Source: an uncultured Collinsella sp. (GTDB lineage: Bacteria > Actinomycetota > Coriobacteriia > Coriobacteriales > Coriobacteriaceae). From it: DNA of 54,459 nt. Below are positions 8,061-16,451 of this stretch, in pieces. Both the position numbers and the translations under genes were made by a program. Position 1 is the first letter of the stretch; every line of letters starts with the position of its first letter. The DNA is taken from contig CAAEOE010000058.1 of NCBI GenBank assembly GCA_900757505.1, forward strand, positions 1-54,459, given 5' to 3'. The notes under the pieces were generated by a model. It did not search any database and was not told the origin of the DNA. It saw only the letters and a list, made by a program, of their open reading frames with translations.

Positions 8061-8210
8061 CCGTTTGTCTCGATCTGTAACATCTAGCCGAGTTTTTTGG
8101 TCCTAGCTGTTACAGATTGAGACGAACAGGATTGCTCTTTCCGAAGAATCTAAATCTGTAACACGTAGCCCGCTTTTGACCGTCTACCTGTTACAAATCG
8201 AGACAAACGG
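8061..8210. repeat. Palindromic repeat cluster A (two copies)
   Basis: Two ~70-bp palindromes, 8061-8130 (type I) and 8142-8210 (type II), sit head to tail about 80 bp apart. Each has outer arms close to GTCTCGATCTGTAACA and its reverse complement, with a 20-25 nt middle. Type I has a TCTAGCCGAG...GGTCCTAGC middle; type II has CGTAGCCCGCTTTTGACCG. They lie between the convergent lacG1 and lacI2 genes. Related clusters are at 13071-13300 and 17961-18103. Confidence 0.85.
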
Positions 8211-8218
8211 AGTAGGAC

Positions 8219-9247
8219 CTAACCCCGTATGTCCCTAACAGTCGAGCGTTCGACCAGCGTACTCGGCACATGAATCGCCTCGATAGACGAGCTCTCTCCA
8301 ATCGCCGCCTCAAACGCAAGCTTACCGACACCGCGCAAATCAAATCGCAGCGTCGTCAGTCGATTGTGAGGAACAAGTCCCTCGAGTGCGTCGTCGATAC
8401 CAACCACGCTCACGTCGTCGGGCACGGACAGGCCCGCGTTCTCGAGCGCGGCGATAACGCCCAGCGCCATCTGGTCATTTGCCGCAAGCACGGCAGTCGG
8501 CGCCTGCGACCCGCCGGCAAGCACCTCGGCCGCAATCCGCTCGCCCATGGCGTACCCACTGTCCGCACTCCAATCGCCACGCAGCATCGGAGCGGCATCG
8601 ACATGAGCACGACCCAGCGTATCGCGCCAACCGGCCTCACGAAAACGCGAGGAAATCGAGTTTTCCGGACCCGCCACAAACCGCATATTCGAGTGACCAT
8701 GTTCCAGCAGATAATTGGTCAACAGCTCGCACGAACCATACTGGTCGGAGTCGATCGTCGTGCAGCGCGGATGCGCATACATGGACAGGATGACCGTTCG
8801 CACTCCCGGCTGGGGAACAAACTCCTCAAAATCGGGAGCCATGCGGTTCATGTTGAGAATCATGCCGTCGACGGGTCGCTCGACCATGCGGCGCGAGGCA
8901 TCGGCAAGTGCATAGGGCTTGTCGCCGCCCATCTCGATCATAGTGACGGCAAAATCGTGCTCGCGCGCCGCTTGCATGATACCCTCGAGCGTCGCCAGGT
9001 TACCGACACGTGTGATGTTGTACATGCACAGGCCAATAGAACGATACGACCCGCCGCGCAACGCCGCTCCAGCAAAATTGGGACGAAAGCCCAGCTCTTC
9101 CATGGCGGCCAGCACACGCTTGCGCGTCTTTTCCGTCACGTTGGGCATACCGTTGACCACGCGAGACACAGTCTGGCGGCTCACGCCAGCGAGCGCCGCA
9201 ACCTCTGCCGCGCTCGCCGAACGACCATTCCTTGTCTGCTGATCCAT
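8219..9247 (-). CDS. LacI-family repressor of lac unit 2
   Basis: Repressor of unit 2, about 342 aa from the chosen Met. The helix-turn-helix has the recognition helix VSRQTVSR, so the specificity residues are Arg and Gln, against Glu-Gln in the unit 1 repressor. The effector domain is complete and collinear with its two paralogues (NITRVGNL, VDGMILNMNRM, VVGIDD). The start at 9247 (MDQQTRNG) puts the helix-turn-helix at its usual distance. An upstream in-frame ATG at 9304 is possible, but it abuts an operator copy (9307-9325) and has no ribosome site. A GGAAGG lies unusually close to the chosen ATG, so the start stays uncertain. It is divergent from lacG2. Confidence 0.85.
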   Translation of the reverse strand: MDQQTRNGRSASAAEVAALAGVSRQTVSRVVNGMPNVTEKTRKRVLAAMEELGFRPNFAGAALRGGSYRSIGLCMYNITRVGNLATLEGIMQAAREHDFAVTMIEMGGDKPYALADASRRMVERPVDGMILNMNRMAPDFEEFVPQPGVRTVILSMYAHPRCTTIDSDQYGSCELLTNYLLEHGHSNMRFVAGPENSISSRFREAGWRDTLGRAHVDAAPMLRGDWSADSGYAMGERIAAEVLAGGSQAPTAVLAANDQMALGVIAALENAGLSVPDDVSVVGIDDALEGLVPHNRLTTLRFDLRGVGKLAFEAAIGESSSIEAIHVPSTLVERSTVRDIRG

Positions 9248-9306
9248 GCCTTCCACGCTAACCTGCTTCCCAACTATTCCCCGCGCCCATGGCGCATCGT
9301 ACATAC

Positions 9307-9325
9307 ATTGATAACGTGCTCATGA
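9307..9325 (-). promoter_or_regulatory. Operator copy beside the unit 2 repressor
   Basis: The core ATAACGTGCTCAT matches the unit 2 operators at 9440-9482. It lies about 60 bp upstream of the repressor start, so autoregulation is likely. Confidence 0.5.
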
Positions 9326-9370
9326 TACCCGAGCCATATACCACAACATGAAAACTTCTGTCAATCAAAA

Positions 9371-9401
9371 CCGCTTACCGAACAAATACAACCGTTCGCG
9401 G
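9371..9401 (+). promoter_or_regulatory. Direct repeat with 21-bp period (unit 2 copy)
   Basis: CCGCTTACCG (9371-9380), 11 bp, then CCGTTCGCGG (9392-9401), facing lacG2. It lies upstream of the tandem LacI-type operators. Confidence 0.5.
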
Positions 9402-9439
9402 CTGTTTGAAGTTGTTTTGTTTCTATACATCCCAGCCGG

Positions 9440-9482
9440 ATGTTAACGTGCTCATTGTCAAATGTTCACGTGCTCATTTTGG
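9440..9482. promoter_or_regulatory. Tandem LacI-type operators of unit 2
   Basis: Sites 9440-9459 and 9461-9482 share ATGTTnACGTGCTCATTnT in direct orientation, about 22 bp apart (two helical turns). The half-site reads AATGAGCACG, different from unit 1 (AATGGCAACG) and unit 3 (AATGACAACG). Confidence 0.7.
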
Positions 9483-9591
9483 TTCTAATCATTTTAAGAT
9501 AGTGTTTATCGGGCTTTTTCACCGCTGAACGCTAACCAGGGAGCCTCCTGAGCGCAAACGCACAATATCGAACAGCGAGACGAGAGGGTGT

Positions 9592-11040
9592 ATGCATATG
9601 TCTTTGCTAAACCGCGTACAGCAGCTGCCGAAGGGCTTTGTTTGGGGCGCCGCAACCGCCGCGTACCAAACGGAAGGTTCCACGAAGGTGGCAGGCAAGG
9701 GTAAGACCATGTGGGACGATTACCTTGTCGCCCAGGGTCGCTTTTTGCCCGACCCGGCCAGTGATTTCTACAACCGCTACGAGGAGGATATCCGCCTTTC
9801 TGCCGAGCATGGACTCAACGCCATTCGTGTGTCCATCGCCTGGACCCGCATCTTCCCCAACGGCGACGATGCCGAACCCCTCGCCGAGGGCGTTAAGCAC
9901 TACCACGAGCTGTTCGCCTGCTGCAAAAAGTATGGCGTCGAGCCCTATGTGTCCCTGCATCACTTTGACTCCCCCGCCGCCCTGTTCAACCAGGGCGACT
10001 GGCTCAACCGCAAGACCGTCGACGCCTATGTGCGCTATGCCGAGTTCTGCTTCCGCGAGTTCCGCGAGGTCAAGAATTGGTTCACCATCAACGAGCTCAT
10101 CAGCCTCTCGCACTCCCAATACATCCAAGGCAACTTCCCGCCCAACCATCACTTTGATGTGACGAGCGGCATCCAGAGCCAGCACAACGAGCTCGTTGCC
10201 CACGCCCGCGCCGTCAACCTGTATAAGGATCTTGACGAGACCGAGCACCTGGGCGGACGCATTGGCATGGTCAACGTCCTGACGCCGGCATATCCTGCCA
10301 CCGACTCGCCCGCCGACCAGCACGCCGCCGACCTGTACAACGCCTTCTACACCGACTTCATCATGGACGGCGCCTTCCTGGGTCACTACTCCGCGCGCAC
10401 CCTCTCACTCATCAACGAGATTCTGCGTGCCAACAACGCCACACTTACGGTTGAGGACAGCGACATGGAGGAGCTCGCCAAGGCGGCGCCCCGCAACGAT
10501 ATGTTCGGCCTCAACTACTATCAGTCGGCGTTTATCGCCGCCTACGATGGCGAGTCAACCAACAGCTTTAACGGCACCGGAGACAAGGGCACCTCGTGCT
10601 TTAAGTTTAAGGGCGTCGGGCAGCAGGTCGATATGCCGGGTATCCCCACCACCGACTGGGATTGGCTCATCTACCCGCAAGGCCTCTACGACACGCTCAA
10701 GCACATCAGCGCCACCTATCCCAACCTCCCCGTCATCTATATCACCGAAAACGGCCTGGGCCACAAGGACCCCGAGCCCGACGCAAACGGCATCGTCGCC
10801 GATCCCGAGCGCATCGACTTTGTCGACCAGCACATGGAGAAGGTGCTCCAGGCGCGAGCCGAGGGCGTCGACGTCCAGGGCTACTTTATCTGGAGCCTGC
10901 AGGACCAGTTCTCGTGGGCCAATGGCTATAACAAGCGCTACGGCCTGTTCTACATCGACTTCGACACGCAAAAACGCTACATCAAGCAGTCGGCACTCTG
11001 GTACAAGGAGCTCGCCGACACTATGGCGGACGCGCAGTAG
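9592..11040 (+). CDS. lacG: 6-phospho-beta-galactosidase, unit 2 (GH1)
   Basis: GH1 glycosidase of 482 aa, the most diverged of the three. The acid/base E168 sits in INEL rather than FNEI; the nucleophile is E386 (ITENG). The phosphate-site residues S441, K448 and Y450 are kept in SWANGYNKRY, so a 6-phospho-glycoside is still the expected substrate. The region between the two glutamates (about 170-290) differs most from the paralogues, which may alter the aglycone site. In this unit the hydrolase comes first and the permease second, the reverse of units 1 and 3. Start: ATG at 9592 or the second ATG at 9598; a GAGAGGG site fits the first. Confidence 0.83.
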   Translation: MHMSLLNRVQQLPKGFVWGAATAAYQTEGSTKVAGKGKTMWDDYLVAQGRFLPDPASDFYNRYEEDIRLSAEHGLNAIRVSIAWTRIFPNGDDAEPLAEGVKHYHELFACCKKYGVEPYVSLHHFDSPAALFNQGDWLNRKTVDAYVRYAEFCFREFREVKNWFTINELISLSHSQYIQGNFPPNHHFDVTSGIQSQHNELVAHARAVNLYKDLDETEHLGGRIGMVNVLTPAYPATDSPADQHAADLYNAFYTDFIMDGAFLGHYSARTLSLINEILRANNATLTVEDSDMEELAKAAPRNDMFGLNYYQSAFIAAYDGESTNSFNGTGDKGTSCFKFKGVGQQVDMPGIPTTDWDWLIYPQGLYDTLKHISATYPNLPVIYITENGLGHKDPEPDANGIVADPERIDFVDQHMEKVLQARAEGVDVQGYFIWSLQDQFSWANGYNKRYGLFYIDFDTQKRYIKQSALWYKELADTMADAQ

Positions 11041-11066
11041 CGCATCGCCTCGCTTTCCCCCGAGAA

Positions 11067-11103
11067 GGGAGCGGCCCTATGCGATACAAACCCAGCCGCT
11101 CCC
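11067..11103 (+). other. Hairpin between lacG2 and lacE2
   Basis: The arms GGGAGCGGC (11067-11075) and GCCGCTCCC (11095-11103) lie in the 176-bp gap. No U-run follows, so it is more likely an mRNA-stability or processing element than a full terminator. The rest of the gap shows no gene. Confidence 0.5.
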
Positions 11104-11216
11104 CTCTCTCCCCCTGGGACCGGCCCCGCCTGCACCCGGGCTTTTAGCAAGCGGGAGACCATATAGGTTTTCAACGTCCATGCCATTAAGATTTCATGCA
11201 AAGAGGAGCGTGAACT

Positions 11217-12977
11217 ATGGAATCGATCGTTAAGTTCTTGGAGAAAGGTCAGCCGTACTTCGACAAGGTCTCTAAGAACATCTACCTTCAGGCCATTAAA
11301 GACGGCTTTTTGGCAGCAATGCCCATTATCCTGTCTTCTTCTGTCTTCCTGCTTATTTCGACCCTGCCGGGCGTTGTCGCCACGGTCGGCGGCTTTACGC
11401 TGCCCGACTGGTGGAACGTCGACGTCGTGAACTTCTGCAACAAGGTTTACAACTTCACGATGGGCGTCGTGGGCATCATGGTCGCCGGCACCACCGCAAG
11501 CGCGCTGACCGGCTCCAAGAACCGCCGCATGCCTGCCGGCAAGGCCATCAACGCCACGAGCACCATGGTCGCCGCCATGTGCGCTATGCTCATCTTGGCC
11601 GTTACCCAGACGAGTGCCAAGATCGACGGCGCCGATGTCTCGGTGTTCTTTACCGACAACATGGGCACCAAGGGCCTGCTGAGCTCCTTTGTCGCCGCAT
11701 TTGCCACGGTCAACATCTATGCCTTCTGCATTAAGCGAGACATCACCATCAAGCTGCCCAAAGAAGTCCCCGGCGCCATCGCCCAGAACTTCCGCGACAT
11801 CTTCGCCTTCAGCTTCTCCATCCTGTTTGTCGCCGTCATCGACGTTATCTGCCGCACCTGCTTGGCCGTCCCGTTTGCCAACGTCATCTCCACGCTGGTG
11901 AGCCCGCTGTTCGCCGCTGCCGATTCCTACGCCGGCCTCGCCCTCATCTGGTTCATGATCCCGCTGTTCTGGTTCATGGGCATCCACGGCCCCTCGGTCG
12001 TTAAGCCTGCCCTCAACGCCGCGCTGTTTGGCAACATCACCACCAACCTCGCCACGCTGCAGGCCGGCGGTCACCCCGCCCTCGCCCTGACCGAAAACTT
12101 CGGTAACTACATCGGCGAACTCGGCGGCACCGGCGCCACGTTCATTGTCCCGATCATCTTCCTGCTCTTTATGCGCTCCAAGCAGCTCAAGGCCGTCGGC
12201 AAAGCCTCTGTCGTACCCGTGATGTTCGCCGTCAACGAGCCGCTGCTGTTCGCCGCGCCCATCATCCTCAACCCGTACTTCCTGATCCCGTTCCTGTTTG
12301 CCCCCGTGGCCAACGTCCTCATTGGTAAGTTCTTCATCGACTTTTTGGGCATGAACGGTTTTATCTATGCCATGCCGTGGGCACTCCCCGGACCGATCGG
12401 CACCTTCATCGACACCAACTTCCAGCCGATCTCTCTGGTCCTGGTTGTCGTCCTGCTGGTCGTTGACTTCTTGATCTACTACCCGTTCTGCAAGGCCTAC
12501 GACAACGTCCTGTGCAAGCAGGAGGCCGAGACCCTGGCCGAAGAAGAGGCCGAGGAGACCAAGGCCGTCAAGACCGCTGCCGCCCCCGCCGTTGAGGCTC
12601 CTATTGTCGAGACCGCTTCTGCCACCGAGGCCTCCGCAGCTCCGTCCGCCCTTAAGGGCAAGGATCTGAGGGTTCTGGTTCTGTGCGCTGGCGCCGGCAC
12701 CTCTGCACTGCTCGCCAACGCGCTTAAGGAAGGCGCCGACGAGCTGGGCATCGACATTACCGCCAACGCCGGTGCCTACGGCAGCCACTACGCCATCATG
12801 GACCAGTACAACGTCATCGTCCTGGCTCCGCAGGTTCGCACCTATTACAACGAGATGAAGGCCGACACCGACCGCCTGGGCATCACGCTGCTGTCGCCCA
12901 AGGGCAAACAGTACATCGACCTCACTAAGGATCCCAAGGGTGCCGTCGCCTGGATCGAGGAAAACCTCGAGGCATAA
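11217..12977 (+). CDS. lacE: PTS lactose-type EIICB permease, unit 2
   Basis: Membrane permease of 586 aa with EIIC (1-428), an acidic and Ala/Pro-rich linker (about 430-480) and EIIB (484-586). The phosphorylated residue is C490 (VLCAGAGTSA). H257 (GIHGPS) and E341 (VNEPLL) are the expected substrate-site residues of EIIC. An AGAGGAG ribosome site precedes the ATG. It ends unit 2 and is followed by a strong terminator. It resembles the unit 3 permease more than the unit 1 permease (compare the start KNIYLQAIKDGF and the EIIB loop CAGAGTSA). It needs an external EIIA, presumably lacF. Import of a distinct galactoside is an inference from the separate repressor. Confidence 0.86.
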   Translation: MESIVKFLEKGQPYFDKVSKNIYLQAIKDGFLAAMPIILSSSVFLLISTLPGVVATVGGFTLPDWWNVDVVNFCNKVYNFTMGVVGIMVAGTTASALTGSKNRRMPAGKAINATSTMVAAMCAMLILAVTQTSAKIDGADVSVFFTDNMGTKGLLSSFVAAFATVNIYAFCIKRDITIKLPKEVPGAIAQNFRDIFAFSFSILFVAVIDVICRTCLAVPFANVISTLVSPLFAAADSYAGLALIWFMIPLFWFMGIHGPSVVKPALNAALFGNITTNLATLQAGGHPALALTENFGNYIGELGGTGATFIVPIIFLLFMRSKQLKAVGKASVVPVMFAVNEPLLFAAPIILNPYFLIPFLFAPVANVLIGKFFIDFLGMNGFIYAMPWALPGPIGTFIDTNFQPISLVLVVVLLVVDFLIYYPFCKAYDNVLCKQEAETLAEEEAEETKAVKTAAAPAVEAPIVETASATEASAAPSALKGKDLRVLVLCAGAGTSALLANALKEGADELGIDITANAGAYGSHYAIMDQYNVIVLAPQVRTYYNEMKADTDRLGITLLSPKGKQYIDLTKDPKGAVAWIEENLEA

Positions 12978-13010
12978 GACGCTGACACCACCTGCCGCTC
13001 GCAGACAATA

Positions 13011-13053
13011 AATGGCCCGTGCATCGATGTGTGATGCGCGGGCCATTTTGTTT
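13011..13053 (+). terminator. Intrinsic terminator of unit 2
   Basis: AATGGCCCGTGCATC (13011-13025) pairs with GATGCGCGGGCCATT (13033-13047) with one mismatch, then TTGTTT follows. It lies 33 bp after the lacE2 stop. Confidence 0.8.
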
Positions 13054-13070
13054 AGACCGCACCCGTCCTC

Positions 13071-13300
13071 CTGTTCATCTCAATCTGTAACATCTAGCCG
13101 AGTTTTTCGGTCCAAGCTGTTACAGATTTAGACGAACGGGCGGCCCGGGCCGAACAATCTCGATTTGTAACATGTAGACCACTTTTGACCGTCTAGTTGT
13201 TACAGATCGAGACAAACGGAATAAGCCGGACCGAATTGTCTAAATCTGTAACATCTAGCTGAGATTTTCGGCCCTACCTGTTACAGATTGAGACAAACGG
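13071..13300. repeat. Palindromic repeat cluster B (three copies)
   Basis: Copies at 13071-13140 (type I), 13153-13219 (type II) and 13234-13300 (type I-like) are spaced about 80 bp centre to centre. All have arms with ATCTGTAACA and TGTTACAGAT. They fill the gap between the convergent lacE2 and lacI3 genes. The spacers carry short G/C-rich sequences (CGGCCCGGGCCG at 13141). Confidence 0.85.
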
Positions 13301-13311
13301 GCCGAGCACGT

Positions 13312-14322
13312 CTACGCCCGCAGGTCCTTCACGCTGGAACGCTCGACCAACACGCCCGAGACGAGTGTGCGGCTTCTTGAGCTCGGGGCTTCCAGACCGG
13401 CGACGACCTCGTTAAGCGCACGGATGCCCAGCTCGCGGTGGCGAAACTTCACCGACGTCAGAATCGAGTTGGGAATCGTCTTATAGAGCTCATCGTCGAA
13501 GCCGATCACGGACACATCATTGGGCACACTGAGCCCTTTGTCACGTAGAGCCATCATCACGCCGTTTGCCATGCAGTCGTTAGCAGCGAGGACCGCCGTG
13601 CAATCGGGCTTATCGGCAAGCACAAGGCCCGCGGCATAGCCACTATCCGCATTCCAATCGCCTTGCAGAGGCTCGGGCGGCTCAATGCCACGCGCCTCGA
13701 GTGCCGCACGCCAACCTTTCATACGGCACTGGCTCGACAACGACTCTTTCTTACCAGAGACGAAGTACACGTTTTTATGCCCGTGGTTCAAGAAGTACTC
13801 GCACGCCATGCGCGCGCCGCCCTCTTGGTCGTCACTGACGGTGGAGCAGGTAGGATGTTCCATCGGTGTGATAATCACCGTCTTGAGGTCTTTCGGTGCC
13901 TCAAAAGTATCAAAGTCATCGACCATCTGACGCAGGTTGAAGATCATGCCATCAACAGGCAGCTGCGACATCCTACGCGCCGCTTCGGCAAGGGTCATCT
14001 TCTCCCCCGCCCGCTTTTTGATCATCGTGAGCGCAAAGCCGCGTTCTTCGGCGGCATCTGCGATACCGTCAATCATGTCCACGGCACCGCCCGACAAGTG
14101 GAACAGCACCACGCCAATGCACCCGTAACGGCCCAACTTGAGCGAACGCGCGGCAAAGTTGGTTCGAAACCCGAGCGCCTCCATTGCGGAATGAACCTTA
14201 TCGCGTGTCGACTCTCGCACGCTATCGGGCTCGTTGATCACACGCGAAACCGTCTTGAGAGAAACACCCGCAGCAATCGCCACATCGTTCATTGAGACAT
14301 TTTTCTTGTCCATCGTTGCCAC
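13312..14322 (-). CDS. LacI-family repressor of lac unit 3
   Basis: Repressor of unit 3, about 336 aa. The recognition helix is VSLKTVSR, so the specificity residues are Leu and Lys, different from both paralogues. The effector domain is complete (VDGMIFNLRQM, VIGFDD). Start choice: a GTG at 14322 lies five bases after GGAG, and an ATG at 14313 (MDKKNVSM) is also good. A longer frame begins with TTG at 14391 but adds residues upstream of the helix-turn-helix that have no counterpart in the paralogues. It is divergent from lacE3; the gap holds one perfect and one imperfect AATGACAACG-type operator. Confidence 0.84.
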   Translation of the reverse strand: MATMDKKNVSMNDVAIAAGVSLKTVSRVINEPDSVRESTRDKVHSAMEALGFRTNFAARSLKLGRYGCIGVVLFHLSGGAVDMIDGIADAAEERGFALTMIKKRAGEKMTLAEAARRMSQLPVDGMIFNLRQMVDDFDTFEAPKDLKTVIITPMEHPTCSTVSDDQEGGARMACEYFLNHGHKNVYFVSGKKESLSSQCRMKGWRAALEARGIEPPEPLQGDWNADSGYAAGLVLADKPDCTAVLAANDCMANGVMMALRDKGLSVPNDVSVIGFDDELYKTIPNSILTSVKFRHRELGIRALNEVVAGLEAPSSRSRTLVSGVLVERSSVKDLRA

Positions 14323-14396
14323 TACTTCTCCAGTCGGTTTTGCATCGCTTGCTTTTTGCGTTCTAGCATACACTACCTGCCCGACTGACAAATCAA

Positions 14397-14427
14397 CCGT
14401 TTACCGGACAATATCGACCGCTCACCC
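14397..14427 (+). promoter_or_regulatory. Direct repeat with 21-bp period (unit 3 copy)
   Basis: CCGTTTACCG (14397-14406), 11 bp, then CCGCTCACCC (14418-14427), facing lacE3. One of the best copies. Confidence 0.5.
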
Positions 14428-14450
14428 GTATATCCTTGTTGCTCTTCCAA

Positions 14451-14494
14451 AAATGTCTTACGTTGTCATTAACGAAATGACAACGTTGTCATTT
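14451..14494. promoter_or_regulatory. Tandem LacI-type operators of unit 3
   Basis: Site 3b (14475-14494) is the perfect palindrome AAATGACAACGTTGTCATTT. Site 3a (14451-14470) is a one-sided match whose right half CGTTGTCATT is perfect. They start 24 bp apart, about 105-150 bp before the lacE3 start. Confidence 0.75.
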
Positions 14495-14597
14495 CGCAAT
14501 GCCTTCCTTAAGCAGGAAGGTTTCCGGGCAGTCCTGACCATCCATCGACGACCAGTTCCATCCACATGCATCGCGCATCAAGTAGCAAAGGAGCTCT

Positions 14598-16376
14598 ATG
14601 GACGCCATCGTAAAGATGCTCGAAAAGCATCAACCGTTCTTCGAGAAGATCTCGAGAAACATCTACCTCCAGGCCATCAAAGACGGATTCCTTGGGTGCA
14701 TGCCCATCGTCCTTACCTCTTCGATCTTTCTGCTGATCGCCACCCTTCCCGGCGTAGTTGGAATCACGTTGCCCCAGCCGCTCATCGACTGGTGCAACAA
14801 GCTGTACAACTTCACCATGGGCGTCATGGGCATCATGGTTGCCGGCACCACCGCCAAGAACTTTACGGCTTCCATGAACCGTCGCATGCCCGCCGGCAAG
14901 GTGCTCAACGACGGCTCCACCATGGTTGCCGCCCAGTGCAGCATGCTGCTGCTCGCTGTTACGCAGTTCACCACCAAGTTCAACGGCTCCGAGCTTTCTG
15001 TCTTCGATTGCACCAGCATGGGTACGCGCGGTCTGTTCTCGGCCTATATCGCCGCGTTCATTACCGTGTGGGTCTATAAGTTCTGCGTCTCGCGCGATCT
15101 GACCATTAAGCTGCCCAAGGAGGTTCCGGGCGCCATCGCACAGAACTTCCGCGACATCATCCCCTTCGGTGGCGCTGTCATCATTTGCGGCATCATCGAT
15201 GTGGTTGTGCGCAACCTCATGGGCGTTCCGTTCTCCGAGCTGCTTATCAAACTGCTCTCCCCGCTCTTCACTGCGGCAGAGACCTACCCCGGACTCATCC
15301 TTATTCAGGCAGCCACCGCGTTCTTCTGGTTCATCGGTGTCCACGGCCCTTCGATTGTCCAGCCGGGCATCGACCCCATCCGTCTTGCCAACCAGGCCGA
15401 GAACCTGCAGGTTCTGCTGGCAGGCGGCCACCCCGCCCACTCCCTCACCTTTAACATGTCGCTCGTGGGTGAGTTCGGCGGCACCGGCGCCACCTTCATC
15501 GTGCCGCTTCTGCTGATTCTCTTTATGAAGTCCAAGCAGCTCAAAGCCGTCGGTAAGGCCTCGATTGTTCCTGTTGCCTTCGCCGTCAACGAACCGCTGC
15601 TCTTTGGCGCGCCGATGATCCTTAACCCCTACATGCTCATCCCCTTTGTTGCCGCCGGCTGCGTCAACGTGAGTGTTGCCAAGTTCTTTATCGATAACGT
15701 GGGCATGAACGGCTTCTCCTTCGTGGTGCCTTGGGCCACCCCCGCCCCCATCGGCATCTTCATCACCACGAACTTCCAGCTTATTGCCCTGGTATTTGTC
15801 GCGATCATCATCTTGCTGGACGCCATCATCTACCTGCCGTTCTTAAAGGCATACGATAAGCTGCTCTGCGACCAGGAGGCCGAGCGCGCCGCCGAGCTGG
15901 GTCTCGAGTCCGATGGTGCTGCCACCATCGCCGCCAACGCCCCTGCGCCCGCTGTCGAGCAGACTACCGCTTCCGTCGAGCCGACCGCCGCTGCCGCCGA
16001 CAGCAAGCCTGTCGCCGATCAGCCCGAGCCTGCCGCCGACGCATCCGCTAAGAAGGATGTCGACGGCCTGAAGGTCCTCGTCCTGTGCGCCGGCGCCGGC
16101 ACCTCTGCCATGCTTGCCAACGCCATCAAGGAAGGTGCCGCACAGACCGGAGAGAACATCGCTTCCTCCGCAGGCGCCTATGGCCAGCACACTGCCATCA
16201 TGGATCAGTACGACGTTATCGTGCTCGCCCCGCAGGTTCGTAGCTACTACAACGACATGAAGGCCGACACCGATCGTCTGGGCATTAAGCTGCTCGCTCC
16301 CCGCGGTAAGGAATATATCGACCTCACCCGCGACCCCGCTGGCGCCATCAAGTGGCTCCGCGAGAACCTCGACTAG
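14598..16376 (+). CDS. lacE: PTS lactose-type EIICB permease, unit 3
   Basis: Membrane permease of 592 aa: EIIC (1-420), an Ala/Pro-rich linker (about 425-488) and EIIB (490-592) with phospho-acceptor C497 (VLCAGAGTSA). H249 (GVHGPS) and E332 (VNEPLL) are the expected substrate-site residues. The three permeases keep these key residues but differ strongly in the linker and in the loop before GGTGAT, consistent with different sugars or affinities. A CAAAGGAGC ribosome site precedes the ATG. lacG3 follows after 75 bp with a hairpin between. It depends on an external EIIA. Confidence 0.86.
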   Translation: MDAIVKMLEKHQPFFEKISRNIYLQAIKDGFLGCMPIVLTSSIFLLIATLPGVVGITLPQPLIDWCNKLYNFTMGVMGIMVAGTTAKNFTASMNRRMPAGKVLNDGSTMVAAQCSMLLLAVTQFTTKFNGSELSVFDCTSMGTRGLFSAYIAAFITVWVYKFCVSRDLTIKLPKEVPGAIAQNFRDIIPFGGAVIICGIIDVVVRNLMGVPFSELLIKLLSPLFTAAETYPGLILIQAATAFFWFIGVHGPSIVQPGIDPIRLANQAENLQVLLAGGHPAHSLTFNMSLVGEFGGTGATFIVPLLLILFMKSKQLKAVGKASIVPVAFAVNEPLLFGAPMILNPYMLIPFVAAGCVNVSVAKFFIDNVGMNGFSFVVPWATPAPIGIFITTNFQLIALVFVAIIILLDAIIYLPFLKAYDKLLCDQEAERAAELGLESDGAATIAANAPAPAVEQTTASVEPTAAAADSKPVADQPEPAADASAKKDVDGLKVLVLCAGAGTSAMLANAIKEGAAQTGENIASSAGAYGQHTAIMDQYDVIVLAPQVRSYYNDMKADTDRLGIKLLAPRGKEYIDLTRDPAGAIKWLRENLD

Positions 16377-16390
16377 TTCCTCCCTCTGTT

Positions 16391-16417
16391 GGTGCCCGGA
16401 TCCCCAGTTCGGGCACC
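16391..16417 (+). other. Hairpin between lacE3 and lacG3
   Basis: The arms GGTGCCCG (16391-16398) and CGGGCACC (16410-16417) are followed by TCTCCC. Its position matches the hairpins in units 1 and 2. Confidence 0.5.
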
Positions 16418-16451
16418 TCTCCCTATTCGTATCCCACAGAAAGGATGACTC

